A stretch of DNA of 64,000 bases from Cereibacter azotoformans (GCA_017599285.1 JAGFXX010000001.1:930001-994000); one strand, 5' to 3'; counted from the stretch's first letter, positions 50,578-58,739 are shown. The notes: generated by a model from the sequence alone, not told the origin. A program made the numbers and translations.

Positions 50578-52251
50578 TCACCGCACGCGGTTGGCCCGCG
50601 CCAGAAGCGCCACCGCGGCAATCCCCACCAGCATCACAAGCAACGCGGCCGGCGCAGCCTCGCCCAGCCGCTCGAGGCTCGCCTGCTCGTGCGCGCGCGT
50701 GGCGAGCGTGTTGTAGTTGAACGGCCGCAGAAGCAGCGTCGCGGGCAACTCCTTCACGCAATCGACGAAGACCACCAGCAGCGCCGTCGCCACCGAACCG
50801 CGCATCAGCGGCAGATAGACCCGGCCCAGCACCGCTCCCGGCCCCCGCCCGAGCGACCGCGCCGCCATCGGCAGGCTGGGCGAGATCCGGCCAAAGGCCG
50901 AATCCACCGCGCCCTGGGCCACCCCGAAGAAGCGCACCATGTAGGCCAGCACCAGCGCCGCCGCCGTCCCCGTCAGCAGAAGGCCCGGATCGCGGCCCGT
51001 CACCGCGGCCACCGCATCGGCAAGCCGGTGATCGAGGGCGGCCAGCGGGATCAGCAGGCCAAGGGCAAGCACGGCACCCGGCGCGGCGTAGCCCAGCAGC
51101 GTGAGCGGCAGCACCAGCCGCGGCAACCCCCGACGCGCGAGACGCACGCCATAGACGAGAAACACCGCCCCACCCACGGTCAGGACCGCGGCGACCCCTC
51201 CCACCGTCAGCGTGTTGGCCAGCGCGCGCGTCAGGCCCGGCGAGGTCCAGGCGTCCGGCTTGCGCAGCGCATGGTTCAGCATGACCCCCACCGGCAGCAG
51301 GAAGCCCATCGCCACCGGCAGGGCGCAGAGCGCAGAGGCCCCCCACCCGCGCACGCCCCGCAGGCGCACGGGCTGGATCGGACGCGCCCCCCGCGACATG
51401 CGGTGAAAGCGCGCGTTCCGGCGCCCGATCCGCTCGAGCGCCAGCAGCAGGAAGATCAGCACCAGCACCACGCCCGCGATCTGCGCCGCTCCGCCCGCGT
51501 TGCCGGCTGTCAACCAGACCGAGAAGATGCCGGTGGTCAGCGTCTGCACACCGAAATGCTCGACCGTGCCGAAGTCGGCGACGGTCTCCATCATGGCCAG
51601 CGCCACGCCCGCGGCGATGGCGGGCCGGGCCAGCGGCAGGCCCACGCGGAAGAAGAGCCCCCACGGGCCCTTGCCCAACGCCCGCGCCACCTCGTAGGAG
51701 GCGCCCGACTGCTCGCGGAAGGCCGCCCGCGCCAGGAGATAGACGTAAGGGTAAAGCGCCGAGGACAGGACGAGGATCGCGGCCCACCGCGACCGGACCT
51801 CGGGGAACCAGTAGTCGCGCGCCGACTGCCAGCCGGCCAGCCCGCGAAGCGTGGTCTGCAGCGCGCCCGAATAGTCGAAGAAATCCGCCAGCGCATAGGC
51901 GCCGATGTAGGCGGGAATGGCCAGCGGAAACAGCAGCGCATGATCCAGGACGCGCGCGCCGGGAAAGCGATACATGGTGACAAGCCAGGCCGCACCCGTT
52001 CCGACCGCCGCCGTCAGCGCCGCCACCCCCGTCATCAGCACGAGCGTGTTGGTCAGGTAGCGCGGCAGAACCGACGACAGCAGGTGCGGCCAGATGTTCT
52101 CGACCGGATGAAAGGCAATCCACACGATCGAGACGATCGGCATCAGCACGAGCGTCGCGATGACCAGCGCGCCCAGGGACCAACCGTCAGGCCGAGGCAG
52201 CCGCAGGCTCTTGCGCGGGGCGCGCAGATCCGAGGGGCGGGGGTCGATCAT
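50578..52251 (-). CDS. Iron(III)-type ABC transporter permease, fused two-domain
   Basis: Encodes 557 residues with about twelve membrane spans in two homologous halves, each with a binding-protein-dependent transport (BPD) domain. The EAA loops are EVARALGKGPWGLFFRVGLPLARPAI and MAARSLGRGPGAVLGRVYLPLMRGSV, which contact the ATPase. The fused layout is that of FbpB/SfuB ferric-iron or ThiP thiamine permeases; the segment LADFFDYSGALQTTLR favours iron(III). No binding-protein or ATPase gene is adjacent, so the partners are elsewhere. It ends just upstream of tRNA-Thr. Confidence 0.88.
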   Translation of the reverse strand: MIDPRPSDLRAPRKSLRLPRPDGWSLGALVIATLVLMPIVSIVWIAFHPVENIWPHLLSSVLPRYLTNTLVLMTGVAALTAAVGTGAAWLVTMYRFPGARVLDHALLFPLAIPAYIGAYALADFFDYSGALQTTLRGLAGWQSARDYWFPEVRSRWAAILVLSSALYPYVYLLARAAFREQSGASYEVARALGKGPWGLFFRVGLPLARPAIAAGVALAMMETVADFGTVEHFGVQTLTTGIFSVWLTAGNAGGAAQIAGVVLVLIFLLLALERIGRRNARFHRMSRGARPIQPVRLRGVRGWGASALCALPVAMGFLLPVGVMLNHALRKPDAWTSPGLTRALANTLTVGGVAAVLTVGGAVFLVYGVRLARRGLPRLVLPLTLLGYAAPGAVLALGLLIPLAALDHRLADAVAAVTGRDPGLLLTGTAAALVLAYMVRFFGVAQGAVDSAFGRISPSLPMAARSLGRGPGAVLGRVYLPLMRGSVATALLVVFVDCVKELPATLLLRPFNYNTLATRAHEQASLERLGEAAPAALLVMLVGIAAVALLARANRVR

Positions 52252-52424
52252 GCCTGCCGCATAGCCGAAAGCCGTTTTCCTGTCCAGAAAAGCCCGCGCG
52301 ATTCCCGATCGTCTTCACGCGCAGCCGGTTGCGGATCCTGTCGCGATCTGCAACCCGGCCATGTCGCTTCGCTGCCCGGGGGCGCCTTGCTCGCCCGAGA
52401 CGGGCGCACGGCCCCGCCGGCCGC

Positions 52425-52679
52425 TCAGGCCATCCCGAGGGCGTTCTTGTAGAGTTCAAGGATGGTCTCTTCCTCGGCGATGTCGTCGGGCTTGCGCTTG
52501 CGCAGCGCCACGACCTTCTTCATCACCTTGGTGTCGTAGCCGCGGCCCTTGGCCTCCGCCATCAGCTCCTTTTGCTGCTCGGTGACATCCTTCTTCTCGG
52601 CCTCGAGCTGCTCGTACCGCTCGATGAACTGGCGCAGTTCGTCGGCGGTGACGTTGTAGGAATCCAGCGGGTCGCTCAT
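52425..52679 (-). CDS. gapR: GapR-family (DUF2312) chromatin protein
   Basis: Encodes 84 residues. TADELRQFIERYEQLEAEKKDVTEQ is the long N-terminal helix, and EAKGRGYDTKVMKKVVALRKRK the conserved basic segment of DUF2312. In Caulobacter GapR clamps overtwisted AT-rich DNA ahead of replication and transcription and is essential. The start at 52679 leaves a normal-size protein; a longer frame to 52763 has an unrelated, proline-rich extension. It is a single gene. Confidence 0.93.
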   Translation of the reverse strand: MSDPLDSYNVTADELRQFIERYEQLEAEKKDVTEQQKELMAEAKGRGYDTKVMKKVVALRKRKPDDIAEEETILELYKNALGMA

Positions 52680-52838
52680 CTCTCTGCCTCTTGGTCTCGT
52701 TTGCGCCCCTCCTATCGCGGGCCGGGGTGCCGGATCAAGCGGCACAAGGACGGTGCCGGTCACGACCGCCGGGCGAGCACCCTTGCCAGCGGCCGTCCGC
52801 TCGGCTAGGCCCGCCTCGCAATCCAGCGGGAGACAGGC

Positions 52839-53054
52839 ATGGAATGGATGATCTGGATCGGAGCCGCGATCTCGCTCGCCGGTGTCGGCGGGCTCGTCTG
52901 GTGCATCTGGCTGGCGCTGTCGGCGCGTCGCTCGGGCCTGCCCGATGCCGAGATGCGCGATCGTCTGCAGCGCGTCGTGGTGCTGAACCTCGCCGCGCTG
53001 GGGGTTTCGGCCATCGGCCTCATGTGTGTGGTCGTGGGCATCCTGCTCGGCTGA
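52839..53054 (+). CDS. Small two-span membrane protein, unknown
   Basis: Encodes 71 residues with two hydrophobic segments (about 4-28 and 47-70) joined by a charged loop (SARRSGLPDAEMRDRLQR). The loop is net basic near the first span, so both termini are probably periplasmic. GGGAGACAGGC is the ribosome site. It is unrecognised; similar small proteins are found in rhodobacters as hypothetical proteins. It stands alone between divergent gapR and convergent small genes. Confidence 0.7.
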   Translation: MEWMIWIGAAISLAGVGGLVWCIWLALSARRSGLPDAEMRDRLQRVVVLNLAALGVSAIGLMCVVVGILLG

Positions 53055-53132
53055 CGGCCTGACGGCCGCCGCGAAGAGGCGGCCCGCATTCGGGCGAGAG
53101 TGCCTTTCGGGATCCCCCCGCAGGGCCCGCCG

Positions 53133-53321
53133 TCACACCGGCATGTTGTCGAAGCCGGCCTCGATTTCGGCGTCGGTGCGATCCACGGGCGGAAGCACAA
53201 GCGCCAGCCCCTGCATCTCGGCCAGCAGGTGGGCCAGCCCCTCCGTCGCGGTGTCGGCCGGATCGGCAGCGGGGGTCTCGGGCACGGGCTGAACCAGGGC
53301 CGGTTTTCTCGCGGTCAACAT
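53133..53321 (-). CDS. 62-residue hypothetical protein
   Basis: Encodes 62 residues with a strong GGAGGAAAG ribosome site. The protein begins MLTARKPALVQPVPETPAAD, then has an amphipathic stretch (EGLAHLLAEMQGLALVLPPVDRTDAEIEAGFDNMPV). It has no membrane segment or cysteine. It starts 17 bases after the DksA-like stop, so it is probably co-transcribed with it. Family unknown. Confidence 0.65.
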   Translation of the reverse strand: MLTARKPALVQPVPETPAADPADTATEGLAHLLAEMQGLALVLPPVDRTDAEIEAGFDNMPV

Positions 53322-53338
53322 CTTTCCTCCTTCGCCGG

Positions 53339-53656
53339 TCATCCGGCGCAGTTGCGGCAGAACGGCGTGTAGGGCAGCACGTCCAGCCGGGCGTCGCCGA
53401 TCGGGGCGCCGCACTTCATGCAGTAGCCATATTCATCCGCCTCGATGCGGGCGAGCGCCGCCATGATCGCGCGGATCTCCTGCTGTCCCGAGTTCCCCAT
53501 GCTCTCGAGCACCTCCTCGGTCTCGCGCTCGGTGGCGAGTTCCTCCCAGTCGCGGGAGTTGTGCGAGTCGAGCTCGGCCTCGATCCCCTCAAGCCGCGCA
53601 CCCAGATCGGCAAGCCGGGCCTCGAGTTGGCTCTTGCGTCTGGCGATGTCGATCAT
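53339..53656 (-). CDS. DksA/TraR-like C4 zinc-finger protein
   Basis: Encodes 105 residues. A long coiled-coil-like helix (about residues 5-75, with acidic runs such as ELATERETEEVLES) precedes a zinc finger with Cys79, Cys82, Cys100 and Cys103 (YCMKCG and FCRNC). The length and design match short TraR/DksA-like proteins that act in the RNA-polymerase secondary channel. Whether it has the DxxDxA tip is unclear: the helix ends show EADEYG before the finger instead. An FNR-type box lies 52-65 bases upstream (53708-53721), and the 62-residue gene follows. Confidence 0.85.
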   Translation of the reverse strand: MIDIARRKSQLEARLADLGARLEGIEAELDSHNSRDWEELATERETEEVLESMGNSGQQEIRAIMAALARIEADEYGYCMKCGAPIGDARLDVLPYTPFCRNCAG

Positions 53657-53707
53657 GGCGCACCTCCTGTGGTGGAGCGAGGTTAGGCGAAGGTCCGGGA
53701 TGCCTCC

Positions 53708-53721
53708 TTGATGCAGGTCAA
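53708..53721. promoter_or_regulatory. FNR/FnrL-type box between divergent genes
   Basis: TTGATGCAGGTCAA matches TTGAT-N4-ATCAA at nine of ten fixed bases. It lies 52-65 bases upstream of the DksA-like start (minus) and about 105 bases before the DUF442 gene (plus). Centred at 53714.5, it would be at -41.5 for a minus-strand start near 53673, with CCTAACC around 53687-53681 as the -10, the class II arrangement. Confidence 0.65.
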
Positions 53722-53825
53722 TGATTTAAGCTCGGCGGGGCGCCCACGGCGCCACTCGCCGCCGACGGCTTTCCTCTTTCGGCGCCGGGCGCTATGGTCG
53801 CAGGCACCGTTTCGAGAGGATCTCC

Positions 53826-54257
53826 ATGACGTTCCGCCCCCTCACCGATGGCTATGCCGTCGCGCCGCAGATCACGCCCGAGGATCTGGCCGCCCTCCGC
53901 GCCGCGGGCTTCACGACGATCATCGACAACCGGCCGGACGGCGAGATCCCGGCGGCCCTTCACGCCGCCGGGATGCGCCGGGCGGCCGAGGCGGAGGGGT
54001 TCACCTTCGTCGAGAACCCGGTGGTCGGCGGGGCGATCACGCTGGAAAACGTGCACCGGCAGCGTGAGGCCATCGACGCGGCCACGGGGCCCGTCCTGGC
54101 CTATTGCGCCTCGGGCAACCGTTCCTCGGTGGTCTGGGCGCTGGCGAATGCGGGCCGGATGCCGACCGACGATCTGATCGCCCTGCCGGCCCGGCACGGC
54201 TACCAGCTGGAAGGGTTCCGGCGCGAGATCGACCGGCTGGCCCAGCAAGGGACCTGA
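53826..54257 (+). CDS. TIGR01244/DUF442-family sulfur transferase or phosphatase
   Basis: Encodes 143 residues. It begins MTFRPLTDGYAVAPQITPEDL and has VLAYCASGNRSSVVWAL around residues 97-113, in which the Cys-x5-Arg-Ser loop (CASGNRS) has the dual-specificity-phosphatase or rhodanese shape. Such domains are found alone or joined to the Blh beta-lactamase-like hydrolase, part of sulfide-related systems in other bacteria. The start follows GAGAGGATCTCC. It ends ten bases before the convergent FliM-like gene. Confidence 0.85.
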   Translation: MTFRPLTDGYAVAPQITPEDLAALRAAGFTTIIDNRPDGEIPAALHAAGMRRAAEAEGFTFVENPVVGGAITLENVHRQREAIDAATGPVLAYCASGNRSSVVWALANAGRMPTDDLIALPARHGYQLEGFRREIDRLAQQGT

Positions 54258-54267
54258 TCACCGGGAG

Positions 54268-55239
54268 CTAATCGTCGGTTCCGGTCATGGCGAAGGGCAC
54301 CACGCCTCCCGGCGAAGCGGCGGGCACGGACGCCGGGGCAAGGCGGATCGCCCGCATCCCGCGATGCTGGCCCAGCCGCCCCTCGGCCACCTGACGCCCG
54401 TCGAGAGCCACGAAGGCCACATCCTCGAGCGTGGCCTTGGAGAGGTCCACCACGTCCCCGACCTGCCAGCCCATCACCGTTCCGAGCGGGAGGGTGACGC
54501 GGGCCAGCACGGCGTCAAGCAGGCACTCGGCGCCCATCACCTGTTCAGCCAGCGCCAGGCCGAAGTCCGAGCCGGGGGTCCCGGTCTCCTCGGGCGCCTC
54601 GGGCCGGAGCGGCGGCTCACCGCGCCCCTCGGCCGGCAGCGCAAGAAGCAGCGGACCCGATTTGGCGCCGAGCGCCAGATCCACATTCACCGTCAGGACG
54701 CGGTAGGCACAATCCTCGAGCAGCAGCCCGAGCGGCCGTGGATCATCGAGAAACGAGGCGTAGCGGAAGCCGCCGGCCCAGATCCGGTCCTCATCCTCGG
54801 CCAGAAGGACCTCCAGTTCCGCAAGCGTCTGGTCGATGAAGCCCGACACCATGGCCGCATCCGTGCGCGTGGGCTTGCGGCTGGCCGGAGGCTGCGCGCT
54901 GACGCGGCCGATGGTCTGCACCTCGATCAGCGCCGACAGGACGGGCGGCGACAGGGCGACAAGGCCAAGGCCTTCCCCCGGCCCCTCGACGATGGCGTAG
55001 AGCGAGCGTTCTTCGGGCATCTCGAGCAGTTCGGCCAGCGACCGGCGCGCGGACGCAAGCCCCGCCACATCGAGCGCCAGCGCAAAGGCATCCCGCGCCG
55101 CCCGCGCCAGCGACAGGCGCAGGGCACGCTCGGCCCCCGCGGCCTGCGCCACCACCGGCCGAGCCTTTGCCTCGATCTTTCGCCTGAGCACGCCGTCCGT
55201 CACAGCCCTGTCCCGCAACCGCCTAAGTGCTTCTGGCAT
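54268..55239 (-). CDS. FliM/FliN-type flagellar switch-like protein, isolated
   Basis: Encodes 323 residues. Residues about 80-150 (LVALSPPVLSALIEVQTIG ... TRTDAAMVSGFIDQTLAEL) resemble the FliM middle domain, and about 175-205 (YRVLTVNVDLALGAKSGPL) its second half. Near 250-308, ARVTLPLGTVMGWQVGDVVDL and VALDGRQVAEGRLGQHRGMR form a SpoA domain as in FliM and FliN. No flagellar gene lies nearby. It starts 33 bases after the SSS-type kinase gene, on the same strand, so it is probably the last gene of that operon. Its N terminus lacks the usual FliM CheY-binding motif (EIDALL). Confidence 0.78.
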   Translation of the reverse strand: MPEALRRLRDRAVTDGVLRRKIEAKARPVVAQAAGAERALRLSLARAARDAFALALDVAGLASARRSLAELLEMPEERSLYAIVEGPGEGLGLVALSPPVLSALIEVQTIGRVSAQPPASRKPTRTDAAMVSGFIDQTLAELEVLLAEDEDRIWAGGFRYASFLDDPRPLGLLLEDCAYRVLTVNVDLALGAKSGPLLLALPAEGRGEPPLRPEAPEETGTPGSDFGLALAEQVMGAECLLDAVLARVTLPLGTVMGWQVGDVVDLSKATLEDVAFVALDGRQVAEGRLGQHRGMRAIRLAPASVPAASPGGVVPFAMTGTDD

Positions 55240-55272
55240 GGCAGGGTTGAGAAAGGGTTGACGTCCGCGCCC

Positions 55273-57957
55273 TCAGGCCGCGCGTTGCAGGCGCAGCGGC
55301 AGCGTCACGCGGAAGGCGGCCCCGCCCTGCCCCGGCAGGTAGGTGATCGTGCCGCCAAGGTTCGCCATCACCTCGCGGCAGATCGCAAGGCCGAGGCCCG
55401 CGCCCCCGGCCCGCGTCTGGTCCGACAGGCGGGCGAACTTCTCGAAGATCAGCTCCTGGCTCTCCTTCGAGATGCCCGAGCCGTTGTCGGCGAAATCCAC
55501 CGTCACCCGCCCGCCCTTCTGGCGGACCGAGATCCGCAGCTCGGGATGGGCCGCGTCGCAATATTTGCGCGCGTTCGAGATCAGGTTGATGAAGACCTGC
55601 GCCAGCCGGTCGCTGTCGGTGTAGAGGAAGATGTTCTCGACGGCGGGATCGCGATGGATGGTGAAGCTGCGCTCGGGCCGTGTGTGGGCCGCGGATTGAA
55701 GCGCGCGGTCGATCATCTGCTGAAGATTGGCGAGCCCGAGGTTCAGTTGCACCGACCCGTTCTCGAGCACCGACAGGTCGAGCAGGTCGTCGAGCAGCCG
55801 GGTCAGACGGATCGCCTCCTCGTGGATGATCCGGGCGTGACGCGCGGCCATCTCGGGCGGAAGGTCGCCCTCCATCAGGATCTCGGAGAAGGCCCGGATC
55901 GAGGTCATGGGCGTGCGAAGCTCGTGGCTGATCTGGCTGAGGAAGGCGTCCTTCTGCACCGACAGGCGCGTGAGCTTGTCGTTGGCCTCGCGCAGCTGGC
56001 GCGCAGTGCGGGTCAGTTCCTCCTGCTGCGCCTCGAGGCGGGCGGAATATTCCATGATCTGGGCGGTCTCGTTGGCCACCGCCATCAGATCCTCGACCGA
56101 CACCGCCGCACGGCCCGCCAGCTGGGCCAGCATCGCATGGGCCGTGGCCGCGCCGACCGACCCCGCAAGCCGCCGCTCGAGCCGCTCGACGAAGGCGGGG
56201 ATCGGGTCGGGCAGGTAGCCCTCCTTGCCCTGCAACCGCGCCTCGGACTGAAAGAGCGCCAGCGCCTCCTCCTCGCCGAGGATGCGCTGGGCCATCACCA
56301 GCAGCTCCTCGGCCTCGGCCTTGCCCTCCGCCCAGCCCTGCGGGCCGCGGTTTCCGGTCTCGAAGACATTGACGAAGGCCGCGCCCTGCAACCGCTCGAG
56401 CGGGCGCGGAAAGCTCACCAGCGAGGCGGCGCAGAAGACGGTGCCGTTCAGCACAAGCGACCAGAACATCGCATGGATCAGCGGATCCATCCCCTCGACC
56501 CCGAACAGCGCCTGCGGCCGCAGCCACGCGATGCCGAACGGGCCCTCGAGCAGCATCCGCGCAGGGATCACGGCGTCGGGTCCGAAGGAAGGCAGGAAGA
56601 GCGTATAGGCCCAGACCGCAAAGCCCAGCGTCAGCCCCCAGAGGGCGCCGGTGCGGGTGGCGCCGCGCCAGAAGATCCCGCCGAGCATCGCGGGCAGCAT
56701 CTGCGCCACCCCCACGAAGGAGATCAGCCCGATGGTGGCCAGCGCGCTCGACCCGCCCGAGAGGCGGTAATAGCCATAGCCCAGCCCCAGCACGCCCGCG
56801 ATCGAGATCCGCCGGGCGAGCAGCACGATGCCGCGCACGTCCCCCGCCACCCCCGGCGTCGCCCGGAGCGACAGCCACAGCGGCATGACGATGTGGTTCG
56901 ACACCATCGTCGCCAGCGCCACCGCGGCCACGATCACCATGGCCGTGGCCGAGGAGAAGCCGCCGAGGAAGGCCAGCATGGCCAGCCCGCCCTGCCCCTG
57001 ATCGAGCGGCACCGTCAGCACGAAGAGGTCGGGGTTCGCCCCCTCGGGCATGATCTCGAGCCCCACGACCGCGATCGGCACGACGAAGAGGCTCATGAGG
57101 AACATGTAGAGCGGGAAGGCCCAGCTTGCGGTGGCGAGGTGGCGCTCGTCTCGGGTCTCGACCACCAGCACCTGGAACATCCGCGGCAGGCAGATCACGG
57201 CCGCGGCGGAGAGCATGGTCAACCCGGCCCAGCGGGAGGGCACCAGATCCCAGTCGGCGATGACCGAGCGGTCGATGCGCGCGATCACGTCGGCCGGGCC
57301 GTCGGCCACGCCCCAGACCACGAAGGCCCCCACCGCCACCAGCGCCACGAGCTTGACGACGCCCTCGACCGCAATGGCGGTGACGATGCCGGTGTGCTGC
57401 TCGTTGGCATCGAGCTTGCGGGTGCCGAACAGGATGGTGAAGAGCGCCAGCCCCGCCGCCACCCAGATCGAGGTGCTGTCGTGGTCGGGCATCTGCCAGC
57501 CCTCGTGCGGGCCGCTGGCAAAGACGCTGAAGCTCAGCGTGACGGACTGGAGCTGAAGCGCGATGTAGGGCGTGGCCGCCACCACGCAGAGCAGCGTCAC
57601 CAGAACCCCGAGCAGGTTCGACTTGCCATAGCGCGACGAGATCAGGTCGGCGATCGAGGTCACGCGCTGCTGTCGCCCGATCCGCACCAGCTTGCGCAGC
57701 ACCCACCACCAGCCCACGAAGACCAGCGTCGGCCCGAGATAGATGGTCAGATATTCCAGCCCCGAGCGGGCGGCGTATCCGACCGCGCCGTAGAAGGTCC
57801 AGGCGGTGCAGTAGATCGAGAGCGAGAGCGTATAGACCAGGGGCGAGCGCAGCCAGGGCAGCGCCTCACCCACCGAGCGGCGCTCGACGAGGAAGGCCAC
57901 GAGGAACAGAAGGATCACATAGCAGAGGCAGGCCAGGACGAGGATGTCAAACGGCAT
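55273..57957 (-). CDS. SSS-transporter/STAC/histidine-kinase fusion (CbrA-like)
   Basis: Encodes 894 residues. Residues about 1-520 are a sodium:solute symporter-like domain with some thirteen spans (MPFDILVLACLCYVILLF ... LPAMLGGIFW). A STAC-like segment (LPDPIPAFVERLERRLAG, about 581-600) and a coiled-coil link lead to a HisKA domain with H-box SQISHELRTPMTSIR near 675 and an HATPase domain (NLISNARKYC, DNGSGISKE, GGAGLGLAICREV). CbrA and CrbS, which sense histidine or acetate-linked status, share this build. It overlaps the 96-residue gene by one base. It should phosphorylate the CheY-like regulator of the same operon. Confidence 0.92.
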   Translation of the reverse strand: MPFDILVLACLCYVILLFLVAFLVERRSVGEALPWLRSPLVYTLSLSIYCTAWTFYGAVGYAARSGLEYLTIYLGPTLVFVGWWWVLRKLVRIGRQQRVTSIADLISSRYGKSNLLGVLVTLLCVVAATPYIALQLQSVTLSFSVFASGPHEGWQMPDHDSTSIWVAAGLALFTILFGTRKLDANEQHTGIVTAIAVEGVVKLVALVAVGAFVVWGVADGPADVIARIDRSVIADWDLVPSRWAGLTMLSAAAVICLPRMFQVLVVETRDERHLATASWAFPLYMFLMSLFVVPIAVVGLEIMPEGANPDLFVLTVPLDQGQGGLAMLAFLGGFSSATAMVIVAAVALATMVSNHIVMPLWLSLRATPGVAGDVRGIVLLARRISIAGVLGLGYGYYRLSGGSSALATIGLISFVGVAQMLPAMLGGIFWRGATRTGALWGLTLGFAVWAYTLFLPSFGPDAVIPARMLLEGPFGIAWLRPQALFGVEGMDPLIHAMFWSLVLNGTVFCAASLVSFPRPLERLQGAAFVNVFETGNRGPQGWAEGKAEAEELLVMAQRILGEEEALALFQSEARLQGKEGYLPDPIPAFVERLERRLAGSVGAATAHAMLAQLAGRAAVSVEDLMAVANETAQIMEYSARLEAQQEELTRTARQLREANDKLTRLSVQKDAFLSQISHELRTPMTSIRAFSEILMEGDLPPEMAARHARIIHEEAIRLTRLLDDLLDLSVLENGSVQLNLGLANLQQMIDRALQSAAHTRPERSFTIHRDPAVENIFLYTDSDRLAQVFINLISNARKYCDAAHPELRISVRQKGGRVTVDFADNGSGISKESQELIFEKFARLSDQTRAGGAGLGLAICREVMANLGGTITYLPGQGGAAFRVTLPLRLQRAA

Positions 57958-58247
57958 CAGTCCGCCCCGCCTCCGCCGACGCCCTCGTCGCCCGCGCCAT
58001 CCTCGCGCGGCTCGGCCCGCAGGCCCGGCGCCATGACCGCGGCCGCCAGGATGAGCAGCGCCCAGATCACGAAGAGATAGATCCCGTCCGGCGCCGTGTC
58101 GCGGCGGTCGGTGGCGGCGGGCTCCCACAGGATCGGCAGCAGGAACAGGAAGGCGCCCAGCACCGGCAGCATCCGCGCCGCATCCCGCAGCCGCCGCTTG
58201 CGGTAGGATCGCCGCGCCAGAAAGAGCGGCGAGCGCCGGCGGCTCAT
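57957..58247 (-). CDS. 96-residue membrane protein next to the sensor kinase
   Basis: Encodes 96 residues: a strongly basic N-terminus (MSRRRSPLFLARRSYRKRRLRDAARM trimmed in effect to Arg/Lys-rich 1-25), two hydrophobic segments (about 25-42 and 55-75) and an acidic-glycine tail. It overlaps the response regulator stop by four bases and the kinase start by one, so it is firmly part of the operon. Its position resembles small proteins found before SSS-type kinases; I do not recognise the family. A regulatory subunit of the transporter domain is an inference. Confidence 0.75.
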   Translation of the reverse strand: MSRRRSPLFLARRSYRKRRLRDAARMLPVLGAFLFLLPILWEPAATDRRDTAPDGIYLFVIWALLILAAAVMAPGLRAEPREDGAGDEGVGGGGAD

Positions 58248-58612
58248 CGCGGCACCAGGGCCCGGACCGACGCCAGCATCTCGGTGTTGGAAAAGGGCTT
58301 CGACATGAAGGCATCCACCCCGGCCCGTTCGGCGGCGGCCCGGTCGCGCACCTGCCCCTTGGCCGTCAGCATCAGCACCGGCAGATCCTCGGTCTGGGGA
58401 TCGGCCCGCAGCGCCGAGAGGATGTCAAAGCCGCTCATGCCGGGCAGCATCAGGTCGAGGATCAGAAGGTCGGGCTGCGTGCTTCGCACCGCTTCGATCG
58501 CATCGGCGCCGCTAGAGTGGGTCGAGACCTTCAACCCGTCGCGCATCAGGATGAACCGGATCGCTTCGGCAATGTTCGGCTCGTCCTCGATCAGCAGCAC
58601 ATGCGCCGTCAT
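58244..58612 (-). CDS. Single-domain (CheY-like) response regulator
   Basis: Encodes 122 residues consisting only of a receiver domain. Acidic pair Glu9-Asp10 (LLIEDEPN), phospho-acceptor Asp53 (LLILDLMLPGMSG), MLTAKG and FMSKPF with the conserved lysine are all present. It has no output domain, so it works by protein contact, as CheY does. The promoter at 58661-58690 drives it first in the operon with the 96-residue protein, SSS-kinase and FliM-like gene. Confidence 0.92.
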   Translation of the reverse strand: MTAHVLLIEDEPNIAEAIRFILMRDGLKVSTHSSGADAIEAVRSTQPDLLILDLMLPGMSGFDILSALRADPQTEDLPVLMLTAKGQVRDRAAAERAGVDAFMSKPFSNTEMLASVRALVPR

Positions 58613-58660
58613 GCAACATTCCCCCCGCAACCCGCACCCGGAGCCTCCCCGCCCCGTGTC

Positions 58661-58690
58661 AACTTACGATGCAAGACGCGTTGCTGTCAA
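58661..58690 (-). promoter_or_regulatory. Promoter of the response-regulator/kinase/FliM-like operon
   Basis: Minus-strand TTGACA (58690-58685) is a perfect -35; with an 18-base spacer it is followed by TAAGTT (58666-58661). The predicted start near 58653 gives a leader of about 40 bases to the regulator ATG. It lies in the 127-base gap after the ScfR-type gene. Confidence 0.6.
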
Positions 58691-58739
58691 AGCGGGAGGT
58701 CGCCGATCACGCCCCCTGCGCCGCCGGAAACGGCTGCCG

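Noticed and set aside
54364..58080. Plus-strand open frame of more than 1200 codons opposite the FliM-like and kinase genes
   Set aside because: Low-complexity Arg/His/Gly translation with no motif, while the minus strand encodes recognisable domains throughout.
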